NCBI GenBank assembly: GCA_963995505.1
Contig: OZ023190.1
Span: forward strand, 9,232,162-9,296,161
Direction of reading: 5' to 3'
DNA length: 64,000 nt
Source of the DNA: Hypericum androsaemum
Taxonomy: Eukaryota; Streptophyta; Magnoliopsida; Malpighiales; Hypericaceae
Shown: positions 23,601-35,347 of the stretch, in pieces
Layout: each line of letters opens with the position of its first letter
Numbering within the stretch: the first letter of the stretch is position 1
Program-made: the position numbers and the translations under genes
The notes under the pieces: generated by a model
Seen by the model: the letters and a program-made list of their open reading frames with translations, nothing else
Database searches by the model: none
What the model was told of the DNA's origin: nothing

Positions 23601-23951
23601 GACAATGCCTACAAGCTTGACCTGCCAGGTGAGTATAATGTTAGTGCTTCTTTCAATGTTACTGATTTGAGTCCGTTTGATGTAGGTGAAGATTTGAGGA
23701 CAAATCCTTTTCAAGAGGAGGGGAATGATGTGAGCACACCTACGAACACACCTACATTCAAGCCACAAGACTCACGGCAAGTGCACGTACCAATTGGACC
23801 GGTGACACGAGCAAGAGCCAAAAAGTTTCAGGCAGAATTTAATGGATTAACGCAAGAAGTCTGGGCTCAAGATGGTGCGTACAAGTGCAAGGACGTGCAT
23901 GAGGCCCATGCAAAGCCCATGCACGTGATAGAGGCTATTTTGGAAGCTTGA
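20616..23951 (+). pseudogene. pol: A1 pol, 5'-truncated but otherwise open (RT, RNase H, integrase)
   Basis: About 1,111 residues without a stop. It begins after the protease active site (LCDVVPMQ), continues through a Lys/Glu-rich linker, reverse transcriptase with [11 protein letters not shown] (Tyr codon at 21665), RNase H ([18 protein letters not shown]), and the integrase zinc finger and core. The core Asp, Asp and Glu codons lie at 22863, 23046 and 23154, giving exact D-60-D-35-E spacing. A GPF module and [12 protein letters not shown] lead into the LTR-encoded tail with [13 protein letters not shown]. One conserved position differs from its relatives: MSFGLSN instead of MPFGLSN in RT. 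There is no start of its own; the frame can be entered only through LTR sequence lacking the promoter. Confidence 0.93.
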
Positions 23952-24515
23952 CATGCACGTAAGCTTCTAGATGCATGCGCACATGGGGAATCAAGAAGAA
24001 TCAGCCTATTTAGTCCGTGCATCTACTTGTTTTGGACGTGCAGCTATTAGTTATTCTATTAGATATTATTTGCTTATATTATTCTTTATTTAGTTGAATA
24101 AATTCGGCCAGAATCTCCTTAGATTAGGAAAGAGAGTTTTGGCCAGCCTTTGAACTCCTTTTAAGGAGTTAGCTTGTTTAGGAATACTTTGGTACTTTGG
24201 AGCCTATATAAGGAGGTCTCCTAGCAATAAAACGTACACAACTTTGAGATTGATAATTTTCTGAGTTAGATACTCCTTGCGTGTTCTTGCTAACTGCTGG
24301 ATTGCTTAGCTTGAGCGAATCTTTCACTTATCAAATGATTCCTCCATCATCGTTTGTGGCATGATTCGACTTGGACCAAAGGTTCTTGAAATTCCATTGC
24401 TCGGGTTGCGGTTCTTCCAAACCAAGGTTCTTGCAAGGCTCGAGTTCGTGGGTTGCGGTCTGTTCCATCCAAAGTAGCACGGTCCGTTGTGAATCTCCTG
24501 CCGAGGTTCATATCA
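23726..24515 (+). repeat. A1 3' LTR
   Basis: 790 bp, TGATGTGAGC to TTCATATCA, preceded by the polypurine tract AAGAGGAGGGGAA. About a dozen differences from the A2 LTRs by eye. Confidence 0.93.
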
Positions 24516-25495
24516 CTTATCTTTCATTTTCTTGCCTTTTCTCGCCTTATCTTGCCTTTTCTTTCCTTTTCTTGCCATATCTTGGCTTTACTTGCCTCAT
24601 CTTTCATTTTCTTTCCTTTTCTTGCCTTTCCTTCCCTTATCTTGCCTTTTCTTGCCTTATCCTACCTTTTCCTTGTCTTTTCTTTCATTTTCTAGTCTTA
24701 TCTTGCCTTTTCTTGCCTTTTCTTTCCTTTTCTTTTCTTCTCTTTCCTTTGCTTGCCTTTTCAAGCCTTTATCTTTCCTTTTCTTTGCTTTTCATTCCTA
24801 TTCCTCGCCTTTTCTTGCCTTTTCTTTCCTTTTCATGCCTTTTCCTTGCCTTTTCTTTCCGCTTCTTACCTTATCTTGCCTTTTCTTGCCTTATCATTCC
24901 TTTTCTTTCCTTTTCTTACATTTTCTTGCCTTTTCTTGCCTTATCTTTCCTTGCCTTACATTTTCTTGCCTTTTCCTTGCCTTTTCTTGCTTTACCTTGC
25001 CTTTTCTTGTCTTATCTTGCCTTTTGTTTTGTTTTCTTTCCTTTTCTTGACTTTTCTTGCATTTTCTTGCCTTTTCCATCCCTCATTTTACCTTTTCTTG
25101 TTTTATCTTGTCTTATCTTGCCTTATCATTCCTTTTCTTTGCTTTGCATTTCTTTTCCTTGCCTTATCTTGCCTTATCTTGCATTATTTTTTCATTTTCT
25201 TGCCTTTTCTTGCCTTTTCTTTCTTTATCTTGCCTTATCTTGCCTTTTATTTCCTTTTCTTGCATTTACCTTGCCTTCTCTTTCCTTTTCATGCCTTTTC
25301 TTGTCTTTTCTTTCCTTTTCATGCCTTTTATTGACTTTTATTGCCTTTTCCTTGTCTTTTCTTATCTTTTCTTGCCTTTTCTTGCCTCTTCTTTCATTGT
25401 CTTTCCTTTTCTTGCATTTTCTTGCCTTATCTTGCCTTTTTTTGCCTTCTCTTGCCTTTTCTTGCCTTATCTTGCCTTTTTCTTACCTTCTCTTG
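24516..25495 (+). repeat. Decamer array, pyrimidine on plus strand
   Basis: Continues the array across A1. Ends TCTTG, the TSD of element G. No gene is seen. Confidence 0.9.
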
Positions 25496-25890
25496 TGACG
25501 TAGCGTAGCGGAATTGAAATGTAACTCGGGTAAATCAACCATACGTGACTTCCGTCAACGTGATGGAGGTTTGTCCTAGAAGGACGGCCAGCAAGGGCGT
25601 TGAACAACAAGAACAAGTCACAGGGACGCACCCAAAGAGAAGACAAGAAGTCTAAATGAATCTGATATGATTTTTGAGTTGTTCTTTATTAGAAACATTT
25701 CCCCTTTTATAAGGTTCAAGGGAAAACGGGATTACAATCATAAATGCACTTACACACATGAATTCTTATTAAATCAGATCACTAATGAGAGACTTTGAAA
25801 GTCATTTATTCATTAAGTCAGCCAACGGACGAATCTAAATGGTAGATGGATCAGATCACTAATGAGAGACATTGAAAGTCAGCCAACGGA
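25496..25890 (-). repeat. G 3' LTR remnant, rearranged
   Basis: Matches 26640-27055 at its plus-strand left part, then repeats an internal LTR phrase (ATCAGATCACTAATGAGAGAC) before joining gag. The U3 end is missing. Confidence 0.75.
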
Positions 25891-26391
25891 CGAACATGAT
25901 TCTTGTTCTTTCCTCCACCAAACAGCAGCCCCAGACTCTAACTTCAAGGCCACGTAATTGACCTTTTGCTCTTCCGTTAGATCCATGCAATCAAAGTACT
26001 TCTCCACTGAATCCAACCAATTCAAGAAAGATTCTATGTCTACATCCCCATAGAACTTTTCAATGTTCATCTTGAATGGTCGATCCACACATTGAGGATA
26101 GCCAAAACCTCTTTCTTCTCCTCTATAGGCGTCTCCCCTATAGGCTTCTCTTCGCGCACCTCGTCCTCCATCTCCTCCACGACCACGTCCCACTCTATTT
26201 CCACGCCCTCCTCTGATCGGTAGTGTATGCACTGAGTCGAGGTCATCGTTCTCCTCCTCGTCCTCATCTTCCCTTGCGTTGTCTCCCATGGCAGCCGGTG
26301 GTTGCACTGCCAAATTGTGCAATTGATGTAGAACTTCTTGCATGGTTGTCTCCAAATCTCCCAAACGCTTGGTTGTTTCCGGATCAGTCAT
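25879..26391 (-). pseudogene. gag: G truncated gag
   Basis: About 170 residues. I take the start at 26391 (MTDPETTKRL) because it aligns with MADPND of E and F; an in-frame ATG 12 codons upstream (26427) also exists. It has a short helix-forming start, an acidic then Arg/Gly-rich stretch, and the first part of the gag domain (VDRPFKMNIEKFYGDVDIESFLNWLDSVEKY in sense, quoted here only to identify it, is shared in pieces with E and F). It stops a few residues after WWRKEQES, where the deletion joins it to LTR sequence. No zinc knuckle remains. Confidence 0.85.
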
Positions 26392-26437
26392 CGTATGTGA
26401 TCGGTTAAGGACTAGAAAAGAGAGCACAAGATGTACG

Positions 26438-26547
26438 AGGCAAGGACCAGTGGGGTCACGATGCCTTGTGGACGGTTATTTAGGCTAGGAATGGTAACTC
26501 GTTGTGAGTGAGGCAAGGACCAGTAGGGTCGCGATGCCTTGTGGACG
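26438..26547. repeat. Direct repeat pair in G leader
   Basis: About 38 bp at 26438-26475 is repeated at 26510-26547 with two mismatches (GAGGCAAGGACCAGT start). It is part of the untranslated leader of G. Confidence 0.75.
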
Positions 26548-26625
26548 GCTTGTCTAGTGGGGCTAATAGGGTGCGTATGTTCATGATCACGCCTCAAATA
26601 GAAGAGTGATCGGATCTGAAACGGA

Positions 26626-26637
26626 GCTCTGATACCA
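26626..26637 (-). other. Primer-binding site of G
   Basis: Minus strand TGGTATCAGAGC, two bases from the 5' LTR. Confidence 0.88.
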
Positions 26638-26639
26638 CC

Positions 26640-27055
26640 TGATGTAGCGTAGCGGAATTGAAATGTAACTCGGGTAAATCAACCATACGTGACTTCTGTC
26701 AACGTGATGGAGGTTTGTCCTAGAAGGACGGCCAGCAAGGGCGTTGAACAACAAGAACAAGTCACAAGGACGCACCCAAAGAGAAGACAAGAAGTCTAAA
26801 TGAATCTGATATGATTTCTGAGTTGTTCTTTATTAGAAACATTTCCCCTTTTATAAGGTTCAAGGGAAAATGGGATTACAATCATAAATGCACTTACATA
26901 CATGCATTCTTATTAAATCAGATCACTAATGAGAGACTTTGAAAGTCATTTATTCATTAAGTCAGCCAACGGACGAATCTAGACGCCCACTTCTCCTTAT
27001 CTTGAACTTGGACGCCTTATATGGTAGATGGATGAACTTGGACGTCCCTACGTCA
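26640..27055 (-). repeat. G 5' LTR
   Basis: 416 bp; minus-strand start TGACGTAGGG, end CTACATCA. Confidence 0.88.
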
Positions 27056-27852
27056 TCTTGCCTTTTCTTGCCTTATCATTCCTTTTCTTTGCTTTTCTTT
27101 CATTTTCCTTGCCTTTTCTTATCTTTTCTTGCCTTTTATTGCCTTTTATTGCCTTTTCTTGATTTATCATTCCTTTTCTTTTCTTTCCTTATCTAGCCTT
27201 TTCTTATCTTTTCTTACCTTATCTTGCATTTTCATGCCTTTTCTTACCTTTTCTTTCCTTTCATGTCTTTTCTTCCCTTTTCTTTCCTTTTCATGCCTTT
27301 TCCTTGCCTTGTCTTGCCTTATCTTGCCTTTGCTTACCTTTTCTTGCCTTTCCTTGCCTTTTCTTAGCTTTTCTTACCTTTTCTTGCCTTTTATTGTCTT
27401 TTCCTTACATTTTCTTACCTTTTCTTACCTTATCTTGCCTTTTCTTACCTTATCTTTCCTTTTCTTGCATTTTCTTGCCTTATCTTGCCTTGTCTTGCAT
27501 TTTCTTGCCTTTTCTTTTCTTTTCTCGCTTTATCATGCACTTTCTTGCCTTATCTTGTTTTTTCTTTTCTTTTCTTTCCTTTTCTTGCCTTATCTTGCCT
27601 TTTCAATCCTTTTCTTGCCTTATCTTGCCTTTTTTTTTCTTTTCTTGCCTTATCTTGGCTTTACTTGACTCATCTTTCATTTTTTTGCCTTTCCTTCTCT
27701 TATCTTGCCTTTTCTTGCCTTTTCCTGCCTTTTCCTTGCCTTTTCTTTCCATTTCTTGCCTTATCTTCCCTTTTCTTGCCTTTTCTTTTCTTTTATTTCC
27801 TTTTCTTGCATTTTTCTTGCATTATCTTGCCTTATCTTGCCTTTTCTTGCCT
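27056..27852 (+). repeat. Decamer array, pyrimidine on plus strand
   Basis: Continues the array across G. The right part (27573-27852) is a near copy of 1-371, less about 90 bp and 10 bp. Ends TGCCT, the TSD of A2. No gene is seen. Confidence 0.9.
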
Positions 27853-28643
27853 TGATGTGAGCACACCTACGAACACACCTACATTCAAGCCACAAGACTC
27901 ACGGCAAGTGCACGTACCAATTGGACCGGTGACACGAGCAAGAGCCAAAAAGTTTCAGGCAGAATTTAATGGATTAATGCAAGAAGTCTGGGCTCAAGAT
28001 GGTGCGTACAAGTGCAAGGACGTGCATGAGGCCCATGCAAAGCCCATGCACGTGATAGAGGCTATTTTGGAAGCTTGACATGCACGTAAGCTTCTAGATG
28101 CATGCGCACATGGAGAATCAAGAAGAATCAGCCTATTTAGTCCGTGCATCTACTTGTTTTGGACGTGCAGCTATTAGTTATTCTATTAGATATTATTTGC
28201 TTATATTATTCCTTATTTAGTTGAATAAATTCGGCCAGAATCTCCTTAGATTAGGAAAGAGAGTTTTGGCCAGCCTTTGAACTCCTTTTAAGGAGTTAGC
28301 TTGTTTAGGAATACTTTGGTACTTTGGAGCCTATATAAGGAGGTCTCCTAGCAATAAAACATACACAACTTTTGAGATTGATAATTTTGTGAGTTAGATA
28401 CTCCTTGCGTGTTCTTGCTAATTGCTGGATTGCTTAGCTTGAGCGAATCTTTCACTTATCAAACGATTCCTCCATCATCGTTTGTGGCGTGATTCGACTT
28501 GGACCAAAGGTTCACGAAATTCCATTGCTCGGGTTGCGGTTCTTCCAAACCAAGGTTCTTGCAAGGCTCGAGTTCGTGGGTTGCGGTCTGTTCCATCCAA
28601 AGTAGCACGATCCGTTGTGAATCTTCTGCCGGGGTTCATATTA
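27853..28643 (+). repeat. A2 5' LTR
   Basis: 791 bp. TATATAAG at 28332, AATAAA at 28353-28358, and a small inverted repeat AACTCCTT/AAGGAGTT at 28280-28297 upstream of the TATA box. The first 75 codons or so match the C-terminal tail encoded in the 3' LTR. Confidence 0.93.
28332..28339 (+). promoter_or_regulatory. TATA box in A2 5' LTR
   Basis: TATATAAG, 14 bp before the AATAAA word; the likely core promoter of family A. Confidence 0.65.
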
Positions 28644-28645
28644 TT

Positions 28646-28657
28646 TGGTATCAGAGC
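28646..28657 (+). other. Primer-binding site of A2
   Basis: TGGTATCAGAGC two bases after the LTR. Confidence 0.92.
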
Positions 28658-29075
28658 CACGGTTTGCTACTATCTATCTTTACCTTCCCTTTTGTTAGTC
28701 TAGTACCCAATTCGTTTTTCTTAAGTAGTTTGATTCGTTCGTGTTTCAAGCAATCAGATTCGTGACTTAGTTATTCTAGGTTGTGTATTCTGATCAAAAG
28801 AAAAAAAAAAGAAAGAAAAGAAACGGAAAACAAAAGAAGAAGCAAGATTAAACAGGAAATTGCAAGACCAAAGCGGTGCAAGGCGAATTAGGAAGCTTGC
28901 GGTTAAAGAGAAAACGCAAGAGAAACAAAAGAGGAAGCAAGAAGCAAAAACCAATAGGCGGACAGAAAACAAGAGGAAGTCAATCCGAAGTAATCTACGT
29001 GCAGCGCAAGAAAACAAGGAACTACCTTTGATAGTGATCCGTGTAGTTCAAGCAAAGCCTTGTTAGCTTAGCAAG
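28658..29075 (+). other. A2 leader, left part
   Basis: Untranslated, A/G-rich, including long A runs near 28801. Cut at GCAAG by element B; the leader resumes at 35940 and reaches the gag start at 36131. Confidence 0.8.
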
Positions 29076-29893
29076 TGATGTGAGCAAGCCTAAGGATGCA
29101 CCTACTATCAAGCTTGTAGACTCGCAGCAAGTTCAAGTTCCAATTGGGCCAATTACAAGAGCAAGAGCTAGGAAGTTGCAATCTGACTTCAATGGACTAA
29201 TGCAAGAAGTTTGGGCTCAAGCAAGTGCGTGGAGGACCAAGGACGTCCAAGAAGTCCAAGGGAGGCCCATGCACGTTTTGGAAGCTAAATGGGAAGTTTG
29301 AGATGCACACAATCTCCTGGATGCATGCGCACGTGAATTTCAAGCTTATCTTGGACATGCGTCCCTAAATTTTAGGAATTGCATCTACTATGTTTTAGGA
29401 CGTGATATTTACTAGATAGTCTATTAGTTATCTATGTTTAGATTGTTTTCCTACTTAGTTGAATATTTCGGCCAGAATCCCTTTAAATTAGGAAGGAGAG
29501 TTTGGGCCAGCCTTGAGCTCCTTATTTGGAGTTAGTTTTCGTTTAGGAAGATGTAAGACTTATGGAGCCTATATAAAGAGGCATCCTCATTCAATAAAGG
29601 GAACAATTCGGAGAATTACTTAGCATTGGCTAATTGTGAGTTTAGATACTCGTTTGTTCTTGCTTAGGCTGGTGAGTCGTCTTGGCTAGAATTTATCTTT
29701 CACTTATCAAGCGGATCATCCATCCCCGCTCGTGGCGTGATACGACCTTAGGTCAAGGTTCAGAAGCTCTTGCTGTGGGTTAAGGTTCAATTTCGCGCCT
29801 TAGTTCTTGTGAGTTCTTGTGAGTTGTGATCTGTTCCATTCTGAAGTAACAAACGGTCCGAGTTGTGAGTCTTTTCTGCTGAGATTCATATCA
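29076..29893 (+). repeat. B 5' LTR
   Basis: 818 bp, TGATGTGAGC to TTCATATCA. TATATAAA at 29570 and AATAAA at 29593-29598. Confidence 0.95.
29570..29577 (+). promoter_or_regulatory. TATA box in B 5' LTR
   Basis: TATATAAA, 16 bp before AATAAA; likely core promoter. Confidence 0.65.
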
Positions 29894-29895
29894 TT

Positions 29896-29907
29896 TGGTA
29901 TCAGAGC
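29896..29907 (+). other. Primer-binding site of B
   Basis: TGGTATCAGAGC two bases after the 5' LTR. Confidence 0.92.
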
Positions 29908-30559
29908 TTAGCTTGTTACTTTAGTTCATTATCCTTGTTATTCTTGTTCTTTTTTTTTTTGGTTCGTTTTGTTGCTTACTAATCCGTGAGGTTCTTCGCT
30001 GTTCAAGAGAAAAGAGAGGAAAACAAACGAGTGAAGCAAAAACAGAAAAGAAAAGAAAAGAAAAGAAAAAGGAAAGAAAAGAGAGAAAAGTGCGTGAAAA
30101 AAAAAGGAGAGGAAACAAAATAGGAAGAAGTTAGTCCTAAGTTGGCCCGCACGACTAATTTGGAAAACCGCAAACCTAAAGAGGAAGCAAAGTAGAATAG
30201 GCAGCGAGCAAGCTAAAGAGGAAGCAAAATCAAAAAGGAAGCTAGCGAACTAAAGAAGGCGCAGCAGCTGATCAAGAAAAGGGACCAGCAAGACTAAAGA
30301 GCAAAGAAAGGCCAAAAGAGGAACTTTAACATTCTGTGAAGCGTGAAGTTCAAGCAAAGGCTGTTCTAGCTTTAGTAAGAACATACAAATATCACGAGAG
30401 GAAAAAGGCAAGAGTGTGCGAGTACCTTAGAGTGAAAAGCCAAATATTTGAGTGCAAACACGAGTGAACTTGAGTGCACCTTACATTGAGAGTATACACG
30501 TAAGGGAGTGAGCTTGTGAGGCCATATTTTTTTTACTAACCAATTTTCTTGTAGCAAAC
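29908..30559 (+). other. B leader
   Basis: About 650 bp, purine-rich with A-rich runs near 30040-30120; no frame worth calling. Its last third is clearly related to the A2 and D1 leaders and ends in ACTAACCAATTTTCTTGTAG before the gag ATG. Confidence 0.8.
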
Positions 30560-33500
30560 ATGTCGCATGAAGGTCAAACTATGGGAAGCATAGACCTTAA
30601 GGTATTAGTGGATGCCTTGGCCGGGAAGCTCGAGCAGATGGTGCAAGCTCAGATGGAGCCTTTGCAACTACGCGTGGATGCCGTGTAGAATTCTCGTAGC
30701 AACCCCCAAACGCGAGACGAACTCCAAAGGCGTAGGAGAGGAGTACCTATTGGAGGGTCGAGCGGAGCTGATTCTGAATCTGAAGAAGGCGTAGGCTCTA
30801 CAAGGAGTCTTAGGAGAGCAAGAACAAACCGCCCACCTAGGGAGGCGAGGCGAAAGAGAGATGACAACATAGGGAGTATCAAACTGAAGATACCTTCCTT
30901 TGCTGGTCGTTCTGACCCGGAGGCGTACTTAGAGTGGGAGAAGAAGATTGAGTTCATGTTTGATTGCCACAATAGCTCCGAAGCAAAGAAGGTAAAACTT
31001 GCCATCACCGAATTCACTGATTATGCTATAACTTGGTGGGATCAACTTGTGACAAGCAGGAGGAGAAATGGAGAATGCCCTATAGCTACTTGGGAAGACA
31101 TGAAAGTGGTGATGAGGAAGAGATTTGTTCCAAGTCATTACTATAGAGGGCTGTATAAGAAGTTACAAGGAATGAGGCAAGGAAATTTGAGCGTGGAGGA
31201 GTATTTCAAACAGATGGAGATGGCCATGATAAGAGATGATATAGATGAAGATAGAGAAGTTACAATGGCAAGATTCTTGAATGGACTCAATCCTGAAATT
31301 CAAGACAAGGTTGAGTTGCAACACTATGTGGAGTTGGAGGACATGGTGCATATGGCAACGAAAATTGAGAAGCAACTCAAGAGAGGAGAGGGGAGAACAA
31401 GAGCTACATCGAGTTCTACTTGGAAGCCAAACTACCAAAAGAAGTTTGACAAGCCACAAGCAGCCAAAGTAGAGCATAAATCCGAGAGTTCTCAAGCTAA
31501 TTCTCAAAGGAAAGTGGAAGTCACTCCAGCTAGGAACCGTGACATCAAGTGCTTTAAGTGTCAAGGAAGAGGGCACATCTCAAGTCAATGCCCTAACAAG
31601 CAAGCAATGGTGATCAAGGAAAGTGGAGAGATTGAAACTGAAGAAGAGGATTCGGAGCATGAAAGCATGCCTTCTTTGGAGGACGTATCCGAGGAAGAGT
31701 ACCAAGCTGCTGAGAGGCTTACTCTTGTGTCTAGAAGAGCATTGAATGTGCAAGTAAAAGAAGAAAATGATGTGGCTCAAAGAGAAAATATTTTTCACAC
31801 AAGGTGCTATGTCAAAGACAAGGTGTGTAGTGTCATCATAGATGGAGGAAGTTGTGCTAATGTCGCAAGCACTACTATGGTGGAGAAGTTAGGGTTACTC
31901 ACTGGAAAACACCCTAAGCCTTACAAACTACAATGGCTGAATGATAGTGGAGAAGTACGAGTGATGAAGCAAGTATTGGTAACATTCCGCATTGGCAACT
32001 ATGAGGATGAAGTGTTGTGTGATGTTGTACCAATGCAAGCTGGTCATCTATTGTTAGGAAGTCCATGGCAGTTTGATAGGAAAGTGCATCATGATGGCTA
32101 CACCAACAAATATTCATTTATACTTAAGAAGAGAGTAATCACCTTGGCACCCTTGTCACCATCACAAGTTTGTGAAGATCAACGACAGTTGCAAAAAGAA
32201 AGTGATGAGCAAAGAGAGCGTGACAAAAAGAAAAAGATTGAGAGGAGAGAAGAAGCCAAAAAAAAGATAAGAAGAACGGCCAATGGAGAGGAAAAGATTG
32301 AGAAAACAAAAGAAGCTGGAAAAACAGAAATTAAAACGGCCAATGAGAGAAAAAACGAGAGTTGGAAAAAGAGTTACTATGTGGGAGCAAGTGATATTAA
32401 GCAAGCATGCTTTGAAAAGAAGCCTATGATCTTACTTCGGTATAGAGAGGCACTTTTAAACACTAACGAGCTTGAACCACATGTACCTAGTACGGTTGTG
32501 TCTCTTTTGCAGGACTACAAGGATGTCTTTCCCGACGAGCTACCACCTAGTTTGCCACCTATTCGTGGGATTGAACATCAAATAGACTTTGTTCCGGGAG
32601 CTGCCATACCTAACCGTCCCGCATATAGAAGCAATCCTGAAGAAATAAAGGAGCTTGAGAAGCAAGTCAACGAGCTATTGGAGAAAGCGTACGTGAGAGA
32701 GAGCATGAGTCCATGTGCTGTTCCAGTCCTACTTGTGCCCAAGAAGGATGGATCATGGAGAATGTGTGTTGATTGCCGAGCAGTCAACAACATAACGGTA
32801 AAATATCGTCACCCTATTCCTCGTTTAGATGACATGTTAGATGAGTTGCATGGTTCTTGCATGTTTTCTAAGATTGATTTGAAGAGTGGTTATCATCAAA
32901 TTAGAATGAAAGAAGGAGATGAGTGGAAGACTGCTTTTAAAACAAAGTATGGGTTGTATGAGTGGATGGTCATGCCATTTGGTTTGTCCAACGCACCTAG
33001 CACGTTTATGCGACTCATGAATCATGTTCTACGTCCATTCGTTGGTAAATTTGTGGTTGTTTACTTTGATGATATACTCATTTATAGCAAGAGCATGGAG
33101 GATCATTTAGAACATTTGAAATCTGTCTTAGATGCACTTAGAGAAGATCAATTGTTTGCTAACTTGAAGAAGTGTACCTTTTGTACGGATAAGCTCGTAT
33201 TCTTGGGTTTTGTTGTTGGAGCTAACGGAATACAGGTTGATGAAGAAAAGATCCGAGCTATCCGTGAATGGCCAAGCCCTACAAGTGTTGCTAATGTTAG
33301 GAGCTTTCATGGACTAGCTAGTTTCTATAGGAGATTTGTGAAGGACTTTAGTAGCATAGCCGCACCCATAACTGAAGTTGTCAAGAAGAACGTGGGCTTT
33401 ACTTGGGGAGAAGCTCAAGAGAAGGCCTTCCAACTACTAAAAGGGAAGTTGACTAATGCACCCTTGTTAGCTTTACCTAATTTCTCTAAGACTTTTGAAA

Positions 33501-35347
33501 TAGAGTGTGATGCTTCTGGTATAGGATTTGGAGCTGTCCTTATGCAAGAAGGAAGACCCATTGCATACTTTAGTGAGAAACTAAGTGGTGCAACCTTGAA
33601 TTACCCGACCTATGACAAGGAGTTGTACGCACTAGTTCGAGCATTGGAGACATGGCAGCATTACTTGTGGCCAAAGGAGTTCGTGATTCACACTGATCAT
33701 GAGTCACTCAAGCACTTAAAGGGGCAACACAAGCTGAACAAGAGGCATGCACGATGGGTGGAATTCATTGAGACATTTCCTTATGTCATTCGCTACAAGC
33801 AAGGTAAGGAAAATGTAGTGGCTGATGCACTATCACGAAGGTACGCCTTGATCTCAACTCTTGATGCTAAACTACTTGGCTTTGAACACATTAAAGACAT
33901 GTATGTTGATGATGTTGATTTTAGCGAGTTGTTTAGATCCACTGAAAGAAGTGCATTTGGTAAGTTCTTTCGTAATGAAGGTTACCTATTTCGTGAAAAC
34001 AAACTTTGTGTGCCTAATTGCTCGATGCGAGAATTACTCATTCAGGAGGCACATGGAGGTGGCTTAATGGGGCATTTTGGAATTGCAAAGACCTTGGCAA
34101 TGCTACAAGATCATTTCTTTTGGCCACACATGAAGAGAGACGTTGAGAGAGTTTGTGGTCGTTGCATCACTTGCAAACAAGCCAAGTCAAAGGTAAAACC
34201 CCATGGTTTGTACACCCCACTACCTATACCTAGTGAGCCTTGGATTGATATCTCTATGGATTTTGTGTTAGGACTACCTAGGACTAAGCGTGGAAGAGAT
34301 TCAATTTTTGTGGTAGTGGATAGGTTTTCTAAGATGGCACATTTCATTCCATGTCATAAGACTGATGATACTTCAAACATTGCTGATTTGTTCTTTAGAG
34401 AGGTTGTTAGGTTGCATGGCATGCCTAGGACAATTATCTCTGATAGAGATGCTAAGTTCCTAAGTTACTTTTGGAAGACCTTGTGGTGCAAGTTAGGTAC
34501 TAAGTTGTTGTTTTCTACTACTTGTCATCCTCAAACTGATGGTCAAACTGAAGTAGTGAATAGGACTTTGTCTACACTTTTGAGAGCACTCATTAAGCAT
34601 AACATTAAGACTTGGGAAGAATGTTTGCCTCATGTTGAGTTTGCTTATAATCGTTCTGTCCATTCTGCTACTCAATTCTCACCATTTGAGCTTGTTTATG
34701 GCCTTAATCCTTTGACTCCATTGGATTTATCACCTCTACCTTCGAGTGAGCATGTTAACTTAGATGGCAAAAAGAAAGCTGAATTTGTCAAGCAGTTACA
34801 TGAGAAAGCAAGAATGAACATCGAGAAGCGCACGGAGCACTATGCGAGGCAAGCAAACAAAGGAAGGCACAAGGTTGTCTTTGAGCCGGGAGATTGGGTT
34901 TGGCTACATATGAGGAAGGAGCGTTTTCCTGTCCAAAGACGTTCAAAGTTGCTACCACGGGGCGATGGTCCATTCCAAGTGATAGAACGCATCAATGATA
35001 ATGCCTACAAGCTAGACCTTCCGGGTGAGTATAATGTAAGTGCTTCGTTTAACGTGGCTGACTTGAGTCCGTTTGATGTAGGTGATGATTTGAGGAAAAA
35101 TCCTTTTCAAGAGGAGGGGACTGATGTGAGCAAGCCTAAGGATGCACCTACTATCAAGCTTGTAGACTCGCAGCAAGTTCAAGTTCCAATTGGGCCAATT
35201 ACAAGAGCAAGAGCTAGGAAGTTGCAATCTGACTTCAATGGACTAATGCAAGAGGTTTGGGCTCAAGCAAGTGCGTGGAGGACCAAGGACGTCCAAGAAG
35301 TCCAAGGGAGGCCCATGCACGTTTTGGAAGCTAAATGGGAAGTTTGA
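30560..35347 (+). pseudogene. gag-pol: B gag-pol polyprotein with one early stop
   Basis: 1,595 codons from the ATG at 30560 (MSHEGQ, matching the gag starts of A2 and D1). The only break is TAG at 30686-30688 (codon 43), where relatives have GAG. The rest of the frame is open to the stop inside the 3' LTR. Zinc knuckle [14 protein letters not shown] begins at codon 331; protease IIDGGS with Asp428; reverse transcriptase Tyr835-Phe-Asp837-Asp838; RNase [10 protein letters not shown]; integrase Asp1234, Asp1295 and Glu1331 with D-60-D-35-E spacing; GPF module; [10 protein letters not shown]; then a tail of about 75 residues encoded in the LTR with [14 protein letters not shown] later in-frame ATG at 30956 could start a shortened protein without the gag N-terminus, but I have no evidence that it does. 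Confidence 0.95.

Larger units (their letters stand above)
20428..24515 (+). mobile_element. A1: internally deleted family A gypsy element
   Basis: The TSD CTTAT is perfect at 20423-20427 and 24516-24520. The left end keeps only the first 188 bp or so of the LTR (20428-20615) and is fused directly to late protease/pol sequence, so the rest of the 5' LTR (including its TATA box), primer-binding site, leader, gag and protease active site are gone. The fusion point shares AA. Pol is then open to the 3' LTR (23726-24515). Confidence 0.93.
25496..27055 (-). mobile_element. G: gag-only remnant of an E/F-lineage element
   Basis: Perfect TSD TCTTG at 25491-25495 and 27056-27060. On the minus strand: 416-bp 5' LTR (26640-27055), primer-binding site (26626-26637), leader, N-terminal gag, then a deletion joining gag to a rearranged 3' LTR remnant (25496-about 25890). 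The ends are TGACGTAG/CTACGTCA, as in E. Most of gag and all of pol are missing. Confidence 0.9.
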
